Below are positions 34,496 to 46,991 of a stretch of 64,000 nucleotides of DNA, one piece after another. The stretch covers positions 103,840-167,839 of the forward strand of contig NW_025955866.1 of NCBI RefSeq assembly GCF_020921035.1, read 5' to 3'. The notes under the pieces were generated by a model, which saw only the letters and a program-made list of their open reading frames with translations, had not been told where the DNA came from and searched no databases. The translations under genes were made by a program, and so were the position numbers. Source of the stretch: Rhodamnia argentea. Taxonomy: Eukaryota > Streptophyta > Magnoliopsida > Myrtales > Myrtaceae. Within the stretch, counting starts at the first letter, position 1, and each line of letters opens with the position of its first letter.

Positions 34496-34613
34496 AGGGG
34501 TGCAACACGAGGACTTCCCGGGAGGTCACCCATCCTAGTACTACTCTCGCCCAAGCACGCTTAACCGGAGTTCGATGGGATCCGGTGCATTAGTCTTTGG
34601 TATGATCGCACCC
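34496..34613 (-). rRNA. 5S rRNA gene, copy 80
   Basis: 118 nt. CAAAGAC; nt 40-50 is 3 nt short. Confidence 0.92.
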
Positions 34614-34927
34614 GTTATGTTATGCATTGCAAATATATTTGTAATAAATGCCCTTCCCCTTCTTGCAAAATGTTCGAACTTTCTTTTTTCCTGGTTTTCG
34701 TGCCTGTTGCGTGATTACTTAACGGGATATTCCTTGGAAACGACAAACTAAGAAAAAAATCCCCGTCGATCGAAATTCGCGCGTAACTTTTGATCCGGAT
34801 GGACTCACGGGGCCCGTAAGTACTTTTCGGAAGCTCGTTCGAGCCGGTCGCGATGGGCCCCGTTATGCCTTCCCGAGTGCATTTCTTGGTCGTAAAAAAA
34901 AAAATTAAAAAATATAAAACGAAAATG

Positions 34928-35045
34928 AGGGGTGCAACACGAGGACTTCCCGGGAGGTCGCCCATCCTAGTACTACTCTCGCCCAAGCACGCTTAACCGG
35001 AGTTCGATGGGATCCGGTGCATTAGTCTTTGGTATGATCGCACCC
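34928..35045 (-). rRNA. 5S rRNA gene, copy 81
   Basis: 118 nt. CAAAGAC; nt 40-50 is 3 nt short. Confidence 0.92.
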
Positions 35046-35357
35046 GTTATGTTATGCATTGCAAATATATTTGTAATAAATGCCCTTCCCCTTCTTGCAA
35101 AATGTTCGAACTTTCTTTTTCCTGGTTTTCGTGCCTGTTGCGTGATTACTTAGCGGGATATTCCTTGGAAGCGACAAACTAAGAAAAAAATCCCCGTCGA
35201 TCGAAATTCGCACGTAACTTTTGATCCGGATGGACTCGCGGGGCCCGTAAGTACTTTTCGGAAGCTCGTTCGAGCCGGTCCACGATGGGCCCGTTATGCC
35301 TTCCCGAGTGCATTTCTTGAGCCGTAAAAAAAAATTAAAAAATATAAAACGAAAATG

Positions 35358-35476
35358 AGGGGTGCAACACGAGGACTTCCCGGGAGGTCACCCATCCTAG
35401 TACTACTCTCGCCCAAGCACGCTTAACCCGGAGTTCGATGGGATCCGGTGCATTAGTCTTTGGTATGATCGCACCC
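35358..35476 (-). rRNA. 5S rRNA gene, copy 82
   Basis: 119 nt. CAAAGAC; nt 40-50 is 2 nt short. Confidence 0.93.
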
Positions 35477-35788
35477 GTTATGTTATGCATTGCAAATATA
35501 TTTGTAATAAATGCCCTTCCCCTTCTTGCAAAATGTTCGAACTTTCTTTTTCCTGGTTTTCGTGCCCTGTTGCGTGATTACTTAACGGGATATTCCTTGG
35601 AAGCGACAAACTAAGAAAAAAAATCCCCGTCGATCGAAATTCGCACGTAACTTTTGATCCGGATGGACTCGCGGGGCCCGTAAGTACTTTTCGGAGCTCG
35701 TTCGAGCCGGTCCGCGATGGGCCCCGTTATGCCTTCCGAGTGCATTTCTTGAGCCGTAAAAAAAATTAAAAAATATAAAACGAAAATG

Positions 35789-35906
35789 AGGGGTGCAACA
35801 CGAGGACTTCCCGGGAGGTCGCCCATCCTAGTACTACTCTCGCCCAAGCACGCTTAACCGGAGTTCGATGGGATCCGGTGCATTAGTCTTTGGTATGATC
35901 GCACCC
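35789..35906 (-). rRNA. 5S rRNA gene, copy 83
   Basis: 118 nt. CAAAGAC; nt 40-50 is 3 nt short. Confidence 0.92.
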
Positions 35907-36216
35907 GTTATGTTATGCATTGCAAATATATTTGTAATAAATGCCCTTCCCCTTCTTGCAAAATGTTCGAACTTTCTTTTTTCCTGGTTTTCGTGCCTGT
36001 TGCGTGATTACTTAGCGGGATATTCCTTGGAAGCGACAAACTAAGAAAAAAATCCCCGTCGATCGAAATTCGCGCGTAACTTTTGATCCCGGATGGACTC
36101 ACGGGGCCCGTAAGTACTTTTCGGAGCTCGTTCGAGCCGGTCACGATGGGCCCGTTATGCCTTCCGAGTGCATTTCCTGGCCGTAAAAAAAAATTAAAAA
36201 ATATAAAACGAAAATG

Positions 36217-36335
36217 AGGGGTGCAACACGAGGACTTCCCGGGAGGTCGCCCATCCTAGTACTACTCTCGCCCAAGCACGCTTAACCGGAGTTCGATGGG
36301 ATCCGGTGCATTAGTCTTTGGTATGATCGCTACCC
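36217..36335 (-). rRNA. 5S rRNA gene, copy 84
   Basis: 119 nt. 5' end reads GGGTAGCG; CAAAGAC; nt 40-50 is 3 nt short. Confidence 0.91.
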
Positions 36336-36649
36336 GTTATGTTATGCATTGCAAATATATTTGTAATAAATGCCCTTCCCCTTCTTGCAAAATGTTCGAA
36401 CTTTCTTTTTTCCTGGTTTTCGTGCCCTGTTGCGTGATTACTTAGCGGGATATTCCTTGGAAGCGACAAACTAAGAAAAAAATCCCCGTCGATCGAAATT
36501 CGCACGTAACTTTTGATCCCGGATGGACTCCACGGGGCCCGTAAGTACTTTTCGGAAGCTCGTTCGAGCCGGTCCACGATGGGCCCGTTATGCCTTCCGA
36601 GTGCATTTCTTGAGCCGTAAAAAAAATTAAAAAATATAAAACGAAAATG

Positions 36650-36769
36650 AGGGGTGCAACACGAGGACTTCCCGGGAGGTCACCCATCCTAGTACTACTC
36701 TCGCCCAAGCACGCTTAACCCGGAGTTCGATGGGATCCGGTGCATTAGTCTTTGGTATGATCGCTACCC
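36650..36769 (-). rRNA. 5S rRNA gene, copy 85
   Basis: 120 nt. 5' end reads GGGTAGCG; CAAAGAC; nt 40-50 is 2 nt short. Confidence 0.91.
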
Positions 36770-37080
36770 GTTATGTTATGCATTGCAAATATATTTGTAA
36801 TAAATGCCCTTCCCCTTCTTGCAAAATGTTCGAACTTTCTTTTTTCCTGGTTTTCGTGCCCTGTTGCGTGATTACTTAGCGGGATATTCCTTGGAAGCGA
36901 CAAACTAAGAAAAAAATCCCCGTCGATCGAAATTCGCACGTAACTTTTGATCCGGATGGACTCGCGGGGCCCGTAAGTACTTTTCGGAAGCTCGTTCGAC
37001 CGGTCCGCGATGGGCCCGTTATGCCTTCCGAGTGCATTTCTGAGCCGTAAAAAAAAATTAAAAAATATAAAACGAAAATG

Positions 37081-37199
37081 AGGGGTGCAACACGAGGACT
37101 TCCCGGGAGGTCACCCATCCTAGTACTACTCTCGCCCAAGCACGCTTAACCGGAGTTCGATGGGATCCGGTGCATTAGTCTTTGGTATGATCGCTACCC
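37081..37199 (-). rRNA. 5S rRNA gene, copy 86
   Basis: 119 nt. 5' end reads GGGTAGCG, the third in a row; CAAAGAC; nt 40-50 is 3 nt short. Confidence 0.91.
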
Positions 37200-37508
37200 G
37201 TTATGTTATGCATTGCAAATATATTTGTAATAAATGCCCTTCCCCTTCTTGCAAAATGTTCGAACTTTCTTTTTCCTGGTTTTCGTGCCCTGTTGCGTGA
37301 TTACTTAGCGGGATATTCCTTGGAAGCGACAAACTAAGAAAAAAATCCCCGTCGATCGAAATTCGCACGTAACTTTTGATCCGGATGGACTCCACGGGGC
37401 CCGTAAGTACTTTTCGGAAGCTCGTTCGAGCCGGTCCGCGATGGGCCCGTTATGCCTTCCGAGTGCATTTCTGGCCGTAAAAAAATTAAAAAATATAAAA
37501 CGAAAATG

Positions 37509-37627
37509 AGGGGGTGCAACACGAGGACTTCCCGGGAGGTCACCCATCCTAGTACTACTCTCGCCCAAGCACGCTTAACCGGGGTTCGATGGGATCCGGT
37601 GCATTAGTCTTTGGTATGATCGCACCC
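37509..37627 (-). rRNA. 5S rRNA gene, copy 87
   Basis: 119 nt. CAAAGAC; nt 40-50 is 3 nt short (CGAACCCCGG); extra C in the 3'-terminal run. Confidence 0.91.
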
Positions 37628-37942
37628 GTTATGTTATGCATTGCAAATATATTTGTAATAAATGCCCTTCCCCTTCTTGCAAAATGTTCGAACTTTCTTT
37701 TTTCCTGGTTTTTCGTGCCCGTTGCGTGATTACTTAACGGGATATTCCTTGGAAACGACAAACTAAGAAAAAAAATCCCCGTCGATCGAAATTCGCACGT
37801 AACTTTTGATCCGGATGGACTCGCGGGGCCCGTAAGTACTTTTCGGAAGCTCGTTCGAGCCGGTCCGCGATGGGCCCGTTATGCCTTTCCGAGTGCATTT
37901 CTTGAGCCGTAAAAAAAAATTAAAAAATATAAAACGAAAATG

Positions 37943-38060
37943 AGGGGTGCAACACGAGGACTTCCCGGGAGGTCGCCCATCCTAGTACTACTCTCGCCCA
38001 AGCACGCTTAACCGGAGTTCGATGGGATCCGGTGCATTAGTCTTTGGTATGATCGCACCC
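37943..38060 (-). rRNA. 5S rRNA gene, copy 88
   Basis: 118 nt. CAAAGAC; nt 40-50 is 3 nt short. Confidence 0.92.
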
Positions 38061-38372
38061 GTTATGTTATGCATTGCAAATATATTTGTAATAAATGCCC
38101 TTCCCCTTCTTGCAAAATGTTCGAACTTTCTTTTTTCCTGGTTTTTCGTGCCTGTTGCGTGATTACTTAGCGGGATATTCCTTGGAAGCGACAAACTAAG
38201 AAAAAAATCCCCGTCGATCGAAATTCGCACGTAACTTTTGATCCGGATGGACTCGCGGGGCCCGTAAGTACTTTTCGGAAAGCTCGTTCGAGCCGGTCCG
38301 CGATGGGCCCGTTATGCCTTCCGAGTGCATTTCTGAGCCGTAAAAAAAATTAAAAAATATAAAACGAAAATG

Positions 38373-38491
38373 AGGGGTGCAACACGAGGACTTCCCGGGG
38401 AGGTCACCCATCCTAGTACTACTCTCGCCCAAGCACGCTTAACCGGAGTTCGATGGGATCCGGTGCATTAGTCTTTGGTATGATCGCACCC
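38373..38491 (-). rRNA. 5S rRNA gene, copy 89
   Basis: 119 nt. CAAAGAC; nt 40-50 is 3 nt short; extra C. Confidence 0.92.
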
Positions 38492-38804
38492 GTTATGTTA
38501 TGCATTGCAAATATATTTGTAATAAATGCCCTTCCCCTTCTTGCAAAATGTTCGAACTTTCTTTTTCCTGGTTTTCGTGCCCTGTTGCGTGATTACTTAA
38601 CGGGATATTCCTTGGAAAGCGACAAACTAAGAAAAAAATCCCCGTCGATCGAAATTCGCACGTAACTTTTGATCCGGATGGACTCGCGGGGCCCGTAAGT
38701 ACTTTTCGGAAAGCTCGTTCGAGCCGGTCCGCGATGGGCCCGTTATGCCTTCCCGAGTGCATTTCCTGAGCCGTAAAAAAATTAAAAAATATAAAACGAA
38801 AATG

Positions 38805-38923
38805 AGGGGTGCAACACGAGGACTTCCCGGGGAGGTCGCCCATCCTAGTACTACTCTCGCCCAAGCACGCTTAACCCGGGTTCGATGGGATCCGGTGCAT
38901 TAGTCTTTGGTATGATCGCACCC
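38805..38923 (-). rRNA. 5S rRNA gene, copy 90
   Basis: 119 nt. CAAAGAC; nt 40-50 is 3 nt short (CGAACCCGGG); extra C. Confidence 0.92.
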
Positions 38924-39232
38924 GTTATGTTATGCATTGCAAATATATTTGTAATAAATGCCCTTCCCCTTCTTGCAAAATGTTCGAACTTTCTTTTTCC
39001 TGGTTTTCGTGCCTGTTGCGTGATTACTTAGCGGGATATTCCTTGGAAGCGACAAACTAAAAAAAAAATCCCCGTCGATCGAAATTCGCGCGTAACTTTT
39101 GATCCGGATGGACTCACGGGGCCCGTAAGTACTTTTCGGAAGCTCGTTCGAGCCGGTCGCGATGGGCCCGTTATGCCTTCCGAGTGCATTTCCTGAGCCG
39201 TAAAAAAAATTAAAAAATATAAAACGAAAATG

Positions 39233-39350
39233 AGGGGTGCAACACGAGGACTTCCCGGGAGGTCGCCCATCCTAGTACTACTCTCGCCCAAGCACGCTTA
39301 ACCGGGGTTCGATGGGATCCGGTGCATTAGTCTTTGGTATGATCGCACCC
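39233..39350 (-). rRNA. 5S rRNA gene, copy 91
   Basis: 118 nt. CAAAGAC; nt 40-50 is 3 nt short (CGAACCCCGG). Confidence 0.92.
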
Positions 39351-39663
39351 GTTATGTTATGCATTGCAAATATATTTGTAATAAATGCCCTTCCCCTTCT
39401 TGCAAAATGTTCGAACTTTCTTTTTCCTGGTTTTCGTGCCCTGTTGCGTGATTACTTAACGGGATATTCCTTGGAAACGACAAACTAAGAAAAAAATCCC
39501 CGTCGATCGAAATTCGCGCGTAACTTTTGATCCGGATGGACTCGCGGGGCCCGTAAGTACTTTTCGGAAAGCTCGTTCGAGCCGGTCCGCGATGGGCCCG
39601 TTATGCCTTCCCGAGTGCATTTCCTGGCCGTAAAAAAAAATTAAAAAATATAAAACGAAAATG

Positions 39664-39781
39664 AGGGGTGCAACGCGAGGACTTCCCGGGAGGTCACCCA
39701 TCCTAGTACTACTCTCGCCCAAGCACGCTTAACCGGGTTCGATGGGATCCGGTGCATTAGTCTTTGGTATGATCGCTACCC
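39664..39781 (-). rRNA. 5S rRNA gene, copy 92
   Basis: 118 nt. 5' end reads GGGTAGCG; CAAAGAC; nt 40-50 is 4 nt short. Confidence 0.91.
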
Positions 39782-40093
39782 GTTATGTTATGCATTGCAA
39801 ATATATTTGTAATAAATGCCCTTCCCCTTCTTGCAAAATGTTCGAACTTTCTTTTTTCCTGGTTTTCGTGCCCTATTGCGTGATTACTTAACGGGATATT
39901 CCTTGGAAGCGACAAACTAAGAAAAAAATCCCCGTCGATCGAAATTCGCGCGTAACTTTTGATCCGGATGGACTCACGGGGCCCGTAAGTACTTTTCGGA
40001 AGCTCGTTCGAGCCGGTCCACGATGGGCCCGTTATGCCTTCCGAGTGCATTTCCTGAGCCAGTAAAAAAATTAAAAAATATAAAACGAAAATG

Positions 40094-40211
40094 AGGGGTG
40101 CAACACGAGGACTTCCCGGGAGGTCACCCATCCTAGTACTACTCTCGCCCAAGCACGCTTAACCGGAGTTCGATGGGATCCGGTGCATTAGTCTTTGGTA
40201 TGATCGCACCC
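40094..40211 (-). rRNA. 5S rRNA gene, copy 93
   Basis: 118 nt. CAAAGAC; nt 40-50 is 3 nt short. Confidence 0.92.
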
Positions 40212-40523
40212 GTTATGTTATGCATTGCAAATATATTTGTAATAAATGCCCTTCCCCTTCTTGCAAAATGTTCGAACTTTCTTTTTCCTGGTTTTCGTGC
40301 CCGTTGCGTGATTACTTAGCGGGATATTCCTTGGAAGCGACAAACTAAGAAAAAAATCCCCGTCGATCGAAATTCGCGCGTAACTTTTGATCCGGATGGA
40401 CTCGCGGGGCCCGTAAGTACTTTTCGGAAGCTCGTTCGAGCCGGTCCACGATGGGCCCCGTTATGCCTTTCCGAGTGCATTTCCTGGCCGTAAAAAAAAA
40501 TTAAAAAATATAAAACGAAAATG

Positions 40524-40641
40524 AGGGGTGCAACACGAGGACTTCCCGGGAGGTCACCCATCCTAGTACTACTCTCGCCCAAGCACGCTTAACCGGAGTT
40601 CGATGGGATCCGGTGCATTAGTCTTTGGTATGATCGCACCC
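40524..40641 (-). rRNA. 5S rRNA gene, copy 94
   Basis: 118 nt. CAAAGAC; nt 40-50 is 3 nt short. Confidence 0.92.
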
Positions 40642-40955
40642 GTTATGTTATGCATTGCAAATATATTTGTAATAAATGCCCTTCCCCTTCTTGCAAAATG
40701 TTCGAACTTTCTTTTTTCCTGGTTTTTCGTGCCCTGTTGCGTGATTACTTAACGGGATATTCCTTGGAAGCGACAAACTAAGAAAAAAAATCCCCGTCGA
40801 TCGAAATTCGCACGTAACTTTTGATCCGGATGGACTCGCGGGGCCCGTAAGTACTTTTCGGAGCTCGTTCGAGCCGGTCCGCGATGGGCCCGTTATGCCT
40901 TCCCGAGTGCATTTCCTGGCCGTAAAAAAAAATTAAAAAATATAAAACGAAAATG

Positions 40956-41075
40956 AGGGGTGCAACACGAGGACTTCCCGGGAGGTCGCCCATCCTAGTA
41001 CTACTCTCGCCCAAGCACGCTTAACCCGGGGTTCGATGGGATCCGGTGCATTAGTCTTTGGTATGATCGCTACCC
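40956..41075 (-). rRNA. 5S rRNA gene, copy 95
   Basis: 120 nt. 5' end reads GGGTAGCG; CAAAGAC; nt 40-50 is 2 nt short (CGAACCCCGGG). Confidence 0.91.
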
Positions 41076-41388
41076 GTTATGTTATGCATTGCAAATATAT
41101 TTGTAATAAATGCCCTTCCCCTTCTTGCAAAATGTTCGAACTTTCTTTTTTCCTGGTTTTCGTGCCTGTTGCGTGATTACTTAACGGGATATTCCTTGGA
41201 AAGCGACAAACTAAGAAAAAAATCCCCGTCGATCGAAATTCGCGCGTAACTTTTGATCCCGGATGGACTCACGGGGCCCGTAAGTACTTTTCGGAAGCTC
41301 GTTCGAGCCGGTCCGCGATGGGCCCGTTATGCCTTCCGAGTGCATTTCCTGAGCCGTAAAAAAAATTAAAAAATATAAAACGAAAATG

Positions 41389-41507
41389 AGGGGTGCAACA
41401 CGAGGACTTCCCGGGAGGTCGCCCATCCTAGTACTACTCTCGCCCAAGCACGCTTAACCCGGAGTTCGATGGGATCCGGTGCATTAGTCTTTGGTATGAT
41501 CGCACCC
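41389..41507 (-). rRNA. 5S rRNA gene, copy 96
   Basis: 119 nt. CAAAGAC; nt 40-50 is 2 nt short. Confidence 0.93.
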
Positions 41508-41818
41508 GTTATGTTATGCATTGCAAATATATTTGTAATAAATGCCCTTCCCCTTCTTGCAAAATGTTCGAACTTTCTTTTTCCTGGTTTTTCGTGCCTG
41601 TTGCGTGATTACTTAGCGGGATATTCCTTGGAAGCGACAAACTAAGAAAAAAAATCCCCGTCGATCGAAATTCGCGCGTAACTTTTGATCCGGATGGACT
41701 CGCGGGGCCCGTAAGTACTTTTCGGAAGCTCGTTCGAGCCGGTCGCGATGGGCCCGTTATGCCTTCCGAGTGCATTTCCTGAGCCGTAAAAAAAATTAAA
41801 AAATATAAAACGAAAATG

Positions 41819-41937
41819 AGGGGTGCAACGCGAGGACTTCCCGGGAGGTCGCCCATCCTAGTACTACTCTCGCCCAAGCACGCTTAACCGGAGTTCGATG
41901 GGATCCGGTGCATTAGTCTTTGGTATGATCGCTACCC
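41819..41937 (-). rRNA. 5S rRNA gene, copy 97
   Basis: 119 nt. 5' end reads GGGTAGCG; CAAAGAC; nt 40-50 is 3 nt short. Confidence 0.91.
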
Positions 41938-42248
41938 GTTATGTTATGCATTGCAAATATATTTGTAATAAATGCCCTTCCCCTTCTTGCAAAATGTTCG
42001 AACTTTCTTTTTTCCTGGTTTTCGTGCCTGTTGCGTGATTACTTAGCGGGATATTCCTTGGAAGCGACAAACTAAGAAAAAAAATCCCCGTCGATCGAAA
42101 TTCGCACGTAACTTTTGATCCGGATGGACTCGCGGGGCCCGTAAGTACTTTTCGGAAGCTCGTTCGAACCGGTCGCGATGGGCCCGTTATGCCTTCCGAG
42201 TGCATTTCCTGAGCCGTAAAAAAAATTAAAAAATATAAAACGAAAATG

Positions 42249-42367
42249 AGGGGTGCAACACGAGGACTTCCCGGGAGGTCGCCCATCCTAGTACTACTCT
42301 CGCCCAAGCACGCTTAACCCGGAGTTCGATGGGATCCGGTGCATTAGTCTTTGGTATGATCGCACCC
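42249..42367 (-). rRNA. 5S rRNA gene, copy 98
   Basis: 119 nt. CAAAGAC; nt 40-50 is 2 nt short. Confidence 0.93.
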
Positions 42368-42680
42368 GTTATGTTATGCATTGCAAATATATTTGTAATA
42401 AATGCCCTTCCCCTTCTTGCAAAATGTTCGAACTTTCTTTTTCCTGGTTTTCGTGCCCTGTTGCGTGATTACTTAACGGGATATTCCTTGGAAGCGACAA
42501 ACTAAGAAAAAAATCCCCGTCGATCGAAATTCGCACGTAACTTTTGATCCCGGATGGACTCACGGGGCCCGTAAGTACTTTTCGGAAGCTCGTTCGAGCC
42601 GGTCCACGATGGGCCCCGTTATGCCTTCCGAGTGCATTTCCTGAGCCGTAAAAAAAATTAAAAAATATAAAACGAAAATG

Positions 42681-42798
42681 AGGGGTGCAACACGAGGACT
42701 TCCCGGGAGGTCGCCCATCCTAGTACTACTCTCGCCCAAGCACGCTTAACCGGAGTTCGATGGGATCCGGTGCATTAGTCTTTGGTATGATCGCACCC
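42681..42798 (-). rRNA. 5S rRNA gene, copy 99
   Basis: 118 nt. CAAAGAC; nt 40-50 is 3 nt short. Confidence 0.92.
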
Positions 42799-43108
42799 GT
42801 TATGTTATGCATTGCAAATATATTTGTAATAAATGCCCTTCCCCTTCTTGCAAAATGTTCGAACTTTCTTTTTCCTGGTTTTCGTGCCTGTTGCGTGATT
42901 ACTTAGCGGGATATTCCTTGGAAGCGACAAACTAAGAAAAAAATCCCCGTCGATCGAAATTCGCGCGTAACTTTTGATCCGGATGGACTCGCGGGGCCCG
43001 TAAGTACTTTTCGGAAGCTCGTTCGAGCCGGTCCACGATGGGCCCGTTATGCCTTCCGAGTGCATTTCCTGAGCCGTAAAAAAAATTAAAAAATATAAAA
43101 CGAAAATG

Positions 43109-43225
43109 AGGGGTGCAACACGAGGACTTCCCGGGAGGTCACCCATCCTAGTACTACTCTCGCCCAAGCACGCTTAACCGGGTTCGATGGGATCCGGTGC
43201 ATTAGTCTTTGGTATGATCGCACCC
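43109..43225 (-). rRNA. 5S rRNA gene, copy 100
   Basis: 117 nt. CAAAGAC; nt 40-50 is 4 nt short. Confidence 0.91.
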
Positions 43226-43540
43226 GTTATGTTATGCATTGCAAATATATTTGTAATAAATGCCCTTCCCCTTCTTGCAAAATGTTCGAACTTTCTTTTT
43301 CCTGGTTTTTCGTGCCCTTGTTGCGTGATTACTTAGCGGGATATTCCTTGGAAGCGACAAACTAAGAAAAAAATCCCCGTCGATCGAAATTCGCACGTAA
43401 CTTTTGATCCGGATGGACTCGCGGGGCCCGTAAGTACTTTTCGGAAGCTCGTTCGAGCCGGTCCACGATGGGCCCCGTTATGCCTTCCCGAGTGCATTTC
43501 CTGAGCCGTAAAAAAAATTAAAAAATATAAAACGAAAATG

Positions 43541-43658
43541 AGGGGTGCAACACGAGGACTTCCCGGGAGGTCGCCCATCCTAGTACTACTCTCGCCCAAG
43601 CACGCTTAACCGGAGTTCGATGGGATCCGGTGCATTAGTCTTTGGTATGATCGCACCC
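43541..43658 (-). rRNA. 5S rRNA gene, copy 101
   Basis: 118 nt. CAAAGAC; nt 40-50 is 3 nt short. Confidence 0.92.
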
Positions 43659-43971
43659 GTTATGTTATGCATTGCAAATATATTTGTAATAAATGCCCTT
43701 CCCCTTCTTGCAAAATGTTCGAACTTTCTTTTTTCCTGGTTTTCGTGCCTGTTGCGTGATTACTTAGCGGGATATTCCTTGGAAAGCGACAAACTAAGAA
43801 AAAAATCCCCGTCGATCGAAATTCGCACGTAACTTTTGATCCCGGATGGACTCACGGGGCCCGTAAGTACTTTTCGGAAGCTCGTTCGAGCCGGTCGCGA
43901 TGGGCCCGTTATGCCTTCCCGAGTGCATTTCCTGAGCCGTAAAAAAAATTAAAAAATATAAAACGAAAATG

Positions 43972-44089
43972 AGGGGTGCAACACGAGGACTTCCCGGGAG
44001 GTCGCCCATCCTAGTACTACTCTCGCCCAAGCACGCTTAACCGGAGTTCGATGGGATCCGGTGCATTAGTCTTTGGTATGATCGCACCC
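43972..44089 (-). rRNA. 5S rRNA gene, copy 102
   Basis: 118 nt. CAAAGAC; nt 40-50 is 3 nt short. Confidence 0.92.
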
Positions 44090-44401
44090 GTTATGTTATG
44101 CATTGCAAATATATTTGTAATAAATGCCCTTCCCCTTCTTGCAAAATGTTCGAACTTTCTTTTTTCCTGGTTTTCGTGCCTGTTGCGTGATTACTTAGCG
44201 GGATATTCCTTGGAAGCGACAAACTAAGAGAAAAAATCCCCGTCGATCGAAATTCGCACGTAACTTTTGATCCGGATGGACTCACGGGGCCCGTAAGTAC
44301 TTTTCGGAAGCTCGTTCGAGCCGGTCCGCGATGGGCCCGTTATGCCTTCCGAGTGCATTTCCTGAGCCGTAAAAAAAATTAAAAAATATAAAACGAAAAT
44401 G

Positions 44402-44520
44402 AGGGGTGCAACACGAGGACTTCCCGGGAGGTCGCCCATCCTAGTACTACTCTCGCCCAAGCACGCTTAACCGGAGTTCGATGGGATCCGGTGCATTAGT
44501 CTTTGGTATGATCGCTACCC
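44402..44520 (-). rRNA. 5S rRNA gene, copy 103
   Basis: 119 nt. 5' end reads GGGTAGCG; CAAAGAC; nt 40-50 is 3 nt short. Confidence 0.91.
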
Positions 44521-44833
44521 GTTATGTTATGCATTGCAAATATATTTGTAATAAATGCCCTTCCCCTTCTTGCAAAATGTTCGAACTTTCTTTTTCCTGG
44601 TTTTCGTGCCCTGTTGCGTGATTACTTAGCGGGATATTCCTTGGAAAGCGACAAACTAAGAAAAAAATCCCCGTCGATCGAAATTCGCACGTAACTTTTG
44701 ATCCGGATGGACTCGCGGGGCCCGTAAGTACTTTTCGGAAGCTCGTTCGAGCCGGTCCACGATGGGCCCGTTATGCCTTCCCGAGTGCATTTCCTGAGCC
44801 GTAAAAAAAATTAAAAAATATAAAACGAAAATG

Positions 44834-44952
44834 AGGGGTGCAACACGAGGACTTCCCGGGAGGTCACCCATCCTAGTACTACTCTCGCCCAAGCACGCTT
44901 AACCCGGAGTTCGATGGGATCCGGTGCATTAGTCTTTGGTATGATCGCACCC
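44834..44952 (-). rRNA. 5S rRNA gene, copy 104
   Basis: 119 nt. CAAAGAC; nt 40-50 is 2 nt short. Confidence 0.93.
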
Positions 44953-45265
44953 GTTATGTTATGCATTGCAAATATATTTGTAATAAATGCCCTTCCCCTT
45001 CTTGCAAAATGTTCGAACTTTCTTTTTTCCTGGTTTTCGTGCCTGTTGCGTGATTACTTAGCGGGATATTCCTTGGAAAGCGACAAACTAAGAAAAAAAA
45101 TCCCCGTCGATCGAAATTCGCACGTAACTTTTGATCCGGATGGACTCGCGGGGCCCGTAAGTACTTTTCGGAGCTCGTTCGAGCCGGTCCGCGATGGGCC
45201 CCGTTATGCCTTCCGAGTGCATTTCCTGAGCCGTAAAAAAAATTAAAAAATATAAAACGAAAATG

Positions 45266-45384
45266 AGGGGTGCAACACGAGGACTTCCCGGGGAGGTCAC
45301 CCATCCTAGTACTACTCTCGCCCAAGCACGCTTAACCGGAGTTCGATGGGATCCGGTGCATTAGTCTTTGGTATGATCGCACCC
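45266..45384 (-). rRNA. 5S rRNA gene, copy 105
   Basis: 119 nt. CAAAGAC; nt 40-50 is 3 nt short; extra C. Confidence 0.92.
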
Positions 45385-45693
45385 GTTATGTTATGCATTG
45401 CAAATATATTTGTAATAAATGCCCTTCCCCTTCTTGCAAAATGTTCGAACTTTCTTTTTCCTGGTTTTCGTGCCCATTGCGTGATTACTTAGCGGGATAT
45501 TCCTTGGAAGCGACAAACTAAGAAAAAAATCCCCGTCGATCGAAATTCGCACGTAACTTTTGATCCGGATGGACTCGCGGGGCCCGTAAGTACTTTTCGG
45601 AAGCTCGTTCGAGCCGGTCGCGATGGGCCCGTTATGCCTTCCGAGTGCATTTCCTGAGCCGTAAAAAAAATTAAAAAATATAAAACGAAAATG

Positions 45694-45812
45694 AGGGGTG
45701 CAACGCGAGGACTTCCCGGGAGGTCACCCATCCTAGTACTACTCTCGCCCAAGCACGCTTAACCCGGAGTTCGATGGGATCCGGTGCATTAGTCTTTGGT
45801 ATGATCGCACCC
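45694..45812 (-). rRNA. 5S rRNA gene, copy 106
   Basis: 119 nt. CAAAGAC; nt 40-50 is 2 nt short. Confidence 0.93.
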
Positions 45813-46127
45813 GTTATGTTATGCATTGCAAATATATTTGTAATAAATGCCCTTCCCCTTCTTGCAAAATGTTCGAACTTTCTTTTTTCCTGGTTTTCGT
45901 GCCTGTTGCGTGATTACTTAGCGGGATATTCCTTGGAAGCGACAAACTAAGAAAAAAATCCCCGTCGATCGAAATTCGCACGTAACTTTTGATCCGGATG
46001 GACTCGCGGGGCCCGTAAGTACTTTTCGGAAAGCTCGTTCGAGCCGGTCCGCGATGGGCCCCGTTATGCCTTCCCGAGTGCATTTCCTGAGCCGTAAAAA
46101 AAAATTAAAAAATATAAAACGAAAATG

Positions 46128-46247
46128 AGGGGTGCAACACGAGGACTTCCCCGGGAGGTCGCCCATCCTAGTACTACTCTCGCCCAAGCACGCTTAACCG
46201 GAGTTCGATGGGATCCGGTGCATTAGTCTTTGGTATGATCGCTACCC
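46128..46247 (-). rRNA. 5S rRNA gene, copy 107
   Basis: 120 nt. 5' end reads GGGTAGCG; CAAAGAC; nt 40-50 is 3 nt short; CCCGGGGAAG has one extra G after the C box. Confidence 0.91.
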
Positions 46248-46562
46248 GTTATGTTATGCATTGCAAATATATTTGTAATAAATGCCCTTCCCCTTCTTGC
46301 AAAATGTTCGAACTTTCTTTTTTCCTGGTTTTCGTGCCCTGTTGCGTGATTACTTAGCGGGATATTCCTTGGAAGCGACAAACTAAGAAAAAAATCCCCG
46401 TCGATCGAAATTCGCACGTAACTTTTGATCCCGGATGGACTCGCGGGGCCCGTAAGTACTTTTCGGAAAGCTCGTTCGAGCCGGTCCGCGATGGGCCCGT
46501 TATGCCTTCCCGAGTGCATTTCCTGAGCCGTAAAAAAAATTAAAAAATATAAAACGAAAATG

Positions 46563-46680
46563 AGGGGTGCAACGCGAGGACTTCCCGGGAGGTCGCCCAT
46601 CCTAGTACTACTCTCGCCCAAGCACGCTTAACCGGAGTTCGATGGGATCCGGTGCATTAGTCTTTGGTATGATCGCACCC
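46563..46680 (-). rRNA. 5S rRNA gene, copy 108
   Basis: 118 nt. CAAAGAC; nt 40-50 is 3 nt short. Confidence 0.92.
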
Positions 46681-46991
46681 GTTATGTTATGCATTGCAAA
46701 TATATTTGTAATAAATGCCCTTCCCCTTCTTGCAAAATGTTCGAACTTTCTTTTTTCCTGGTTTTCGTGCCGCGTTGCGTGATTACTTAGCGGGATATTC
46801 CTTGGAAACGACAAACTAAGAAAAAAAATCCCCGTCGTCGAAATTCGCGCGTAACTTTTGATCCGGATGGACTCGCGGGGCCCGTAAGTACTTTTCGGAA
46901 GCTCGTTCGAGCCGGTCGCGATGGGCCCGTTATGCCTTCCGAGTGCATTTCCTGAGCCGTAAAAAAAATTAAAAAATATAAAACGAAAATG